From Bdellovibrio sp. ZAP7 (lineage in GTDB: Bacteria > Bdellovibrionota > UBA1018 > CAIMNF01): a DNA stretch of 39,255 nt. The stretch lies in assembly GCA_945874535.1 (NCBI GenBank), contig CAMCGZ010000022.1:1-39255 (forward strand), written 5' to 3'. Below, in pieces: positions 35,004 through 39,255 of this stretch. The notes under the pieces are model-generated. The model made no database searches, was not told where the DNA came from, and was given only the letters and a program-made list of their open reading frames with translations. The position numbers were made by a program, and so were the translations under genes. How positions within the stretch are numbered: position 1 is the stretch's first letter; each line of letters begins with the position of its first letter.

Positions 35004-35799
35004 TGAAGAAGCCTCCTGTGCGATTCAAACTGAGTGATTCATATTTCTGGGTGACCGAGTTCTCGCCGAGCTTCTTGACCCGGGAAGCCAACCTTCTGGC
35101 CCAGTCTCCTTCGATTGAATTCAGAACCGGTATACTCAGAACGGATTCGCCCACGAAAGCGCGCTTGAGGTCGCGAACCATCGTTTCCCAGTCCGTTTCA
35201 GGACTCTGCCAATCCTCTCCCTCGACCGTGCGCAAATAGACCTGCTCGCGAATCCATTTGAGCGTGAACAGGGAGTGCCAACCCAGTTGAACAAGAGCGA
35301 AAGTCAGAGCACCACCGAGGAGAATCCCCTCTTCGTGCCGGACAATCGCCGTCTCTCTTCCTTGCATGAGCCGCTCGGCCGGGAGCGGCCCACAAAGCTC
35401 ATCTGCATAAATCGATGCAAAAAACGCCTCAACACAGAGTCCTGAACCCCACAGGGGAGCTATTGCTCTCATGACCTGATGGGAAATCTCGAAAGGGGCA
35501 CGGGTTGCCCCCTCGTTTACGGGTTCGATGAAGCTCCGGTGCAAGCGTGCGGCAGTCTGGAATCGCCCCACCTCCTTCACCGATACGGGAACGTAGATCA
35601 CCTCATAACGCTTGAGTGACTCGAGCTCGTCGCCCGTGAAAAAATCGAGGGGGGCCTTCACACAGACCAGTTTCTCGTTCCGTCGCATCAGGACATAGAC
35701 CGGTGCGATCATCAGGGCATAAGGGTTCACCGTATCCACCCGGCAGGGGTAGAGACTCTCGATCTCAGATAATTCGATTGTCCGGTCCTTGAAGTTCAT
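34990..35799 (-). CDS. unknown protein with a module similar to the region preceding HD-GYP domains
   Basis: The product (269 residues from ATG 35799) begins with MNFKDRTIELSEIESLYPCRVDTVNPY and a segment YVLMRRNEKLVCVKAPLD followed by ELESLKRYEVIYVPVSV. This arrangement is similar to the middle module of the degenerate HD-GYP protein at 17-18.3 kb. The rest is helical with no metal-binding histidine motif visible. The frame stays open to ATG 35892 (300 residues); 35799 is preferred because AGGA lies 8 bases upstream, whereas the longer starts have no ribosome-binding site. It is followed by, and overlaps, the coiled-coil gene. A signalling role is only an inference. Confidence 0.7.
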   Translation of the reverse strand: MNFKDRTIELSEIESLYPCRVDTVNPYALMIAPVYVLMRRNEKLVCVKAPLDFFTGDELESLKRYEVIYVPVSVKEVGRFQTAARLHRSFIEPVNEGATRAPFEISHQVMRAIAPLWGSGLCVEAFFASIYADELCGPLPAERLMQGRETAIVRHEEGILLGGALTFALVQLGWHSLFTLKWIREQVYLRTVEGEDWQSPETDWETMVRDLKRAFVGESVLSIPVLNSIEGDWARRLASRVKKLGENSVTQKYESLSLNRTGGFFNEAA

Positions 35800-35920
35800 C
35801 CTGACTTTCCTGATATTCGTTTCGGACAAATCACCAGAATTCATGAGTCGGGTTCGAGGTCGGATCACGGTCGGCAGAAGATCCTGCGTCATGGAATTGA
35901 CGCAAGGGTGGAGTCGAATC

Positions 35921-35949
35921 TTGACCCTCTACCCGATCAGAGGTAACCT
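35921..35949 (+). promoter_or_regulatory. promoter of the 33-residue basic protein gene
   Basis: TTGACC (35921-35926, five of six) and TAACCT (35944-35949, weak) are 17 bases apart. Transcription would start near 35956, leaving a short leader with AAAGGA at 35960-35965. Confidence 0.5.
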
Positions 35950-35972
35950 TCAGAAAACGAAAGGAATTTTCC

Positions 35973-36074
35973 ATGGGTAAAGGACGTAAAGGCCGCACGC
36001 AAAAAATGAAGAACCGCAAGAACCAGGCGAAGAAGAAAGCTTCGATCAAGCGCAAGATCACTGCCAAGAAATAA
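35973..36074 (+). CDS. 33-residue highly basic protein
   Basis: ATG at 35973 to TAA at 36074 encodes 33 residues with 12 Lys, 4 Arg and no acidic residue, starting MGKGRKGRTQKMKNRKNQ. A strong ribosome-binding site (AAAGGA) lies 7 bases upstream, a promoter 24 bases upstream, and a 12-bp hairpin follows. All signals are in place for an independent, well expressed gene. The MGKG start and length are reminiscent of the small ribosomal protein bTHX, but the rest does not match that family clearly. An RNA- or DNA-binding role is likely from charge alone. Confidence 0.7.
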   Translation: MGKGRKGRTQKMKNRKNQAKKKASIKRKITAKK

Positions 36075-36082
36075 TTCACCGC

Positions 36083-36118
36083 CCCCTTTCCCTGAGCGCG
36101 ACTGCACAGGGAAAGGGG
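36083..36118. terminator. bidirectional hairpin between convergent genes
   Basis: CCCCTTTCCCTG (36083-36094) pairs perfectly with CAGGGAAAGGGG (36107-36118) around a 12-base loop. It lies between the stops of the basic-protein gene and the exported-protein gene. Neither strand has a T tract after the stem, so it may be a weak terminator or an RNA 3'-end stabiliser. Confidence 0.5.
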
Positions 36119-36121
36119 CAC

Positions 36122-37939
36122 TCAGCGCGGAGCCATCCGGGCAATCACCCGTCCCCAGGCCTGAGCCATCCCGCCATCTCCGCTTTCGAATTTCATCTTC
36201 AGGACCAAGCGTCCTCTACCGTCCGACTCCAGCACCACTTTGCCAAGATCCATGCCCTGGAGCATGTGGAGAGGAATCCGCTTGATCTCCTTTCCTACAG
36301 AAGGGGCAAGCACCTGGCGGATCTTCTTGATCAGCCACTTCCGGTTGATCCCCTGGTTCAGATTCGAAGGGACCCCGTCGATTCCATTGCGAAGGGTTTC
36401 ATCGCTCAAATCGAAATCCCGGATCCTCAAACTGAGCTCCGGACCCTCGTCACTTTCAACGATCACCCACTCCGGACGGATGACCACCGGGAACTGCAAT
36501 TTCCGCTTCAGGGTTGCCAGGGCCAAGGCAATCGAAGGAAAAAAGCCCGGTTTCACCTCGAGATCGATCACGACCCGTCCCAGCTTCTCCTCTGGACGAT
36601 CGAGCATCAGGAAGACCCCGGATCGGCCGATATGGATCCAATCATCCATTTTCGAATCGGGATTCTGAGGAAGCTCGATTTGCCCTCGTGTGGCGGTAAA
36701 AATGGACTCATTGATGAAGTCCTGGCCGAGCCCTACGATCGCATCGGCTTCTCCATCACGAATCGTACGCGTGATCTCAGCCTCACCTGCTTCAGCCTGA
36801 GAAGCATCGGCCACAGGAAACGGAAGAGCATCCGGAACCAAAAACGCATTGTTCAACCAAATGAGACTCTGATCCATACCCACATGCAACTGGGGTCTTG
36901 CGCTGTCCGCATCTACGATTCCGATCGAGTGCAATCTGGACTCGAGCGCCAATTCAAGAAAGGGCCCGGGTCTAGCGAATCTCAAGTAGCGAGAACCGCC
37001 GATCTCGACACGATCGATGGCTGTCCGCAATGCAGTCTCGATTTTGGATCCGTTCAAGGACTCGGAAGCCTGGGCGGCGAGCAGATCAATCAGCATCGTC
37101 TTTTTCGCCTGAACCAGACCTGAAATGTCATTCTTGAACCGGAACTCGGATTTGCCGAATTCTATGGCGTCGAGTCCACCGATCCGTGACCTCGTCCCGA
37201 GATTCACCACCAACCCGTCACCGAAAAACTCGATTTGATGTCCGCCGAACCCGAGCTTCAAAGATCCGCCTGCGCCCTCCCGGACATTCAGAGTGATCCG
37301 GCCACTGATCACAGGGGCAGCTCCTTCAGCGCTTTTTATCGAGATCAAAGGCAGCTCATCGGGACTCTCCAGCCGCACATAGATATCATCGATCAGGGTC
37401 ATGTGCTCTTGCCCCTCGACCCGGACGCGTCCTTCGTCATCCGTCGGAGAAACGTTCACTCCGGGAGAGTGGTGACTCACCTGAAGATGCTCGACATCCA
37501 CATCCAGAGATCTGACCTCGAAACCGACAGTCAGGGCAAGCTCATCACCGTTCTGTACCGAGGACTGTAGATAAAGTCGGGGCATGCCCGCACGGTAGCT
37601 CATTTTGTAAATCTCGAGGGATGTCGAGATTTGTTTCAAACTGAAACCGATCGCGTCACGAATCACCTTCACGAGCTTCCGGTCCATGTAGTCTTCGAGC
37701 GAAATGCCGCTCTCGATCGGAGCAAGCGGCTTCAAGTGCAAAGGCCCCTGGAGCAGATCCTTGCCATTCCATTGCCGGAGAATCTCGCGAGAGAGATCGA
37801 AAGCCTGTCCGAGCTGATCCGAACCCACCGCAGCACGCACCATCACATCCGGGGATCCGGCCCGCAATCGGACCATCCGGTCTTCAGCACGGGTTCCGAG
37901 AGGAGCTAGAATCAAAAAAGCGATGATCCAGGACTTCAT
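36122..37939 (-). CDS. large exported protein of unknown family
   Basis: The 605-residue product has a signal peptide (MKSWIIAFLILAPLGTRA/E). The mature part alternates amphipathic helices with many beta strands. Features such as SREILRQWNGKDLLQGPL, VGMDQSLIWLNNAFLV, and the C-terminal NLNQGINRKWLIKKIRQVL followed by IPLHMLQGMDLGKVVLESDGR recall the layout of elongated lipid-binding (TULIP/BPI-like) proteins, where helices cross a long beta sheet; this is a hypothesis, not a match I can confirm. It overlaps the preceding exported-protein gene by 4 bases (ATGA), so the two are an operon and may act together in the periplasm. Confidence 0.8.
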   Translation of the reverse strand: MKSWIIAFLILAPLGTRAEDRMVRLRAGSPDVMVRAAVGSDQLGQAFDLSREILRQWNGKDLLQGPLHLKPLAPIESGISLEDYMDRKLVKVIRDAIGFSLKQISTSLEIYKMSYRAGMPRLYLQSSVQNGDELALTVGFEVRSLDVDVEHLQVSHHSPGVNVSPTDDEGRVRVEGQEHMTLIDDIYVRLESPDELPLISIKSAEGAAPVISGRITLNVREGAGGSLKLGFGGHQIEFFGDGLVVNLGTRSRIGGLDAIEFGKSEFRFKNDISGLVQAKKTMLIDLLAAQASESLNGSKIETALRTAIDRVEIGGSRYLRFARPGPFLELALESRLHSIGIVDADSARPQLHVGMDQSLIWLNNAFLVPDALPFPVADASQAEAGEAEITRTIRDGEADAIVGLGQDFINESIFTATRGQIELPQNPDSKMDDWIHIGRSGVFLMLDRPEEKLGRVVIDLEVKPGFFPSIALALATLKRKLQFPVVIRPEWVIVESDEGPELSLRIRDFDLSDETLRNGIDGVPSNLNQGINRKWLIKKIRQVLAPSVGKEIKRIPLHMLQGMDLGKVVLESDGRGRLVLKMKFESGDGGMAQAWGRVIARMAPR

Positions 37940-39255
37940 TTCGCCACCCCTGTCATTTCATCCATGAATCGTAGTTCTTTGATCCTGAATGCGGCTTCCA
38001 TCGCCGACTGGCCACCGGGCAGTTTCTTGAATGACAACTGGGTGGGCAGCATTCCGGATTCCTTCACAAAATCGGTCAAGTCGATTTCTTTCGAGTTCTT
38101 CCGGATATCATTGATATAATCCTGCATCTCACTGCGCATTTGTTCGAGCGCAGCTGCCGACACCGTGTTGGTCAGAAGAGGCCCGAAGAGCAGGTTCGAA
38201 ATAATGTAAACCGTACTCACTTCGGCGCTGGGCCTCATGTTTGAAATGATTCTCGAGGCATCCGGCACATCGAGATTGAGCCGAAGCCAGGTTTTTCCGT
38301 CCTGACCGGTGAATACCACAGGCTTGGCCTTCACGGTGAAAGTCACCTTGAGGAGATCCACCCCGGAATAATCGAGTTCGATACGGGGTGAGAGATCGAT
38401 CCTTCCCTGTGAATCCATCGAGAAAAAATCATCGTCCATCTTCACATGAAACGCGCCGGGGGTATAAGTCTTGAGCAGGTGATCCTTGATCGGGTTGATG
38501 ATCTTGTTCAGAAACCGGCCGCTCACCGCAGCAGAAACCTCGGATCCCGCTACCTCGGTCCAAGGAAAACTCGAATCCGGCGCCTTCAGTCCGGTATCCT
38601 CACGGTATTCCATCGTTCCAGAATTCACCGAAAGATCCGCGTTCACGCCGAGCTCAAGGGAGTTCCCCGTCTTCACGGTTTTAAGCTCACCCAAGCCGAG
38701 TGCCGCCCGATACGAAGCGAAGTCCTTGAACACTCCGTAGAGGTCGTTCGTGAAATCAAATCCGAGACCGGTGAGGTACTTCCGGCTGTCGACATCGACC
38801 TGGAGCTGCCTCTCCGCAGGAGTCAGGACCAGACGGGAGGGCAATTCCGGAATCGCAACATTGGCGAGCCATTCATTGGCCAACCCCATCCATGCATTCA
38901 CGTTCTTTTGGGTCAGATGGGTTCCGATCGCCTGTGCGAGAGTTTTTGAGAGCAAGGGAACCAGATCGCTCAGAGGATGGTGATCCACATGGGTGCAACG
39001 GGTGATTTCCTCGGTGGTCATGAAACCATCGACGATTTTCCGGGACTGGGTTCTGACGAATGTCGGTGGAATGATGATCCCGTTTTGCGGGATATGGACC
39101 GGCAGTCGGGCTCCGCCTTTTTTATTGAGATTGTGGGTGAAAGAAACCAAACGGATCCCTTCCCCCCCTTTTTTCGGGTCGACCTTGAGCTTCAGAGTGA
39201 CGATCAAGCGGTTCCTGTTGTCAGAATAGGCCTTGCCGGAATTGTATCCGATCTG
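37936..39255 (-). CDS. exported-type protein of unknown family, N-terminus outside the window
   Basis: The frame is open to the right edge of the window (residues QIGYNSGKAYSDNRNR precede the first possible internal start, a TTG at 39207), so the gene is 5'-truncated and 439 residues are visible. It has no transmembrane segments in the visible part, contains repeated beta-rich segments (SRLVLTPAERQLQVDVDS, RIELDYSGVDLLKVTFTVKAKP) and a C-terminal helix followed by GMLPTQLSFKKLPGG. The structure seems related in style to the next gene, with which it overlaps by 4 bases. A signal peptide is expected but not seen. Confidence 0.8.
   Translation of the reverse strand, partial: QIGYNSGKAYSDNRNRLIVTLKLKVDPKKGGEGIRLVSFTHNLNKKGGARLPVHIPQNGIIIPPTFVRTQSRKIVDGFMTTEEITRCTHVDHHPLSDLVPLLSKTLAQAIGTHLTQKNVNAWMGLANEWLANVAIPELPSRLVLTPAERQLQVDVDSRKYLTGLGFDFTNDLYGVFKDFASYRAALGLGELKTVKTGNSLELGVNADLSVNSGTMEYREDTGLKAPDSSFPWTEVAGSEVSAAVSGRFLNKIINPIKDHLLKTYTPGAFHVKMDDDFFSMDSQGRIDLSPRIELDYSGVDLLKVTFTVKAKPVVFTGQDGKTWLRLNLDVPDASRIISNMRPSAEVSTVYIISNLLFGPLLTNTVSAAALEQMRSEMQDYINDIRKNSKEIDLTDFVKESGMLPTQLSFKKLPGGQSAMEAAFRIKELRFMDEMTGVAK

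Overview
The window reads as chromosome of a moderately GC-rich Gram-negative bacterium. Signal peptides, a lipobox protein, a likely outer-membrane barrel, a type A RNase P RNA, a methyl-accepting chemotaxis gene, an HD-GYP-like regulator and several exported proteins of unknown family together suggest a deltaproteobacteria-like or Bdellovibrionota-like organism. That placement is an inference from gene content and protein flavour, not a proven assignment. There are no insertion sequences, phage genes, CRISPR arrays or tRNA genes that I can see.

Left part (1-9.99 kb): the 3' end of an unknown gene, a small lipoprotein with a good promoter, then the protein quality-control genes lon, clpX and clpP on the minus strand. 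The usual clpP-clpX-lon series is split by two plus-strand genes, an exported protein of unknown function and an alkylglycerol-monooxygenase-like di-iron membrane enzyme. Next come a small acidic protein coupled to a predicted barrel protein, an acyl-CoA thioesterase coupled to a DUF1285-like protein, and an orphan Xre/MbcA/ParS-like protein coupled to a DUF3817 membrane protein.

Middle part (10-21.3 kb): a chemoreceptor gene broken by one in-frame TAA; a minus-strand operon speA-hpd-pepP-dusB with short overlaps or gaps; an HD-GYP-like regulator lacking key histidines; the RNase P RNA gene rnpB, with its promoter reaching into the end of a ferredoxin-like gene that has Asp in place of the third cluster cysteine; an aldehyde dehydrogenase coupled to that ferredoxin; and an RNase HI with a viroplasmin-like domain at its C-terminus instead of the N-terminus.

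Heme operon (21.4-31.5 kb): hemA, a hemC-hemD fusion, hemB, hemL, a sensor kinase, an OmpR-type regulator, hemE, hemN and hemY lie head to tail with overlaps or very short gaps. Together they take glutamyl-tRNA to protoporphyrin IX; ferrochelatase is not in the window. The two-component system sits between hemL and hemE and is coupled to hemE, which makes it a candidate for heme-pathway control. The kinase lacks a recognisable G1 (DxGxG) motif and HemA is unusually short.

Right part (31.5-39.3 kb): a secreted Pro/Asn-rich protein overlaps speB (agmatinase), whose first codons contain a terminator-like hairpin. speA and speB together would make putrescine from arginine. Then come two coupled minus-strand genes (a coiled-coil protein and a possible regulator), a 33-residue highly basic protein with its own promoter, ribosome-binding site and hairpin, and two coupled large exported proteins of unknown family, the last running off the window.
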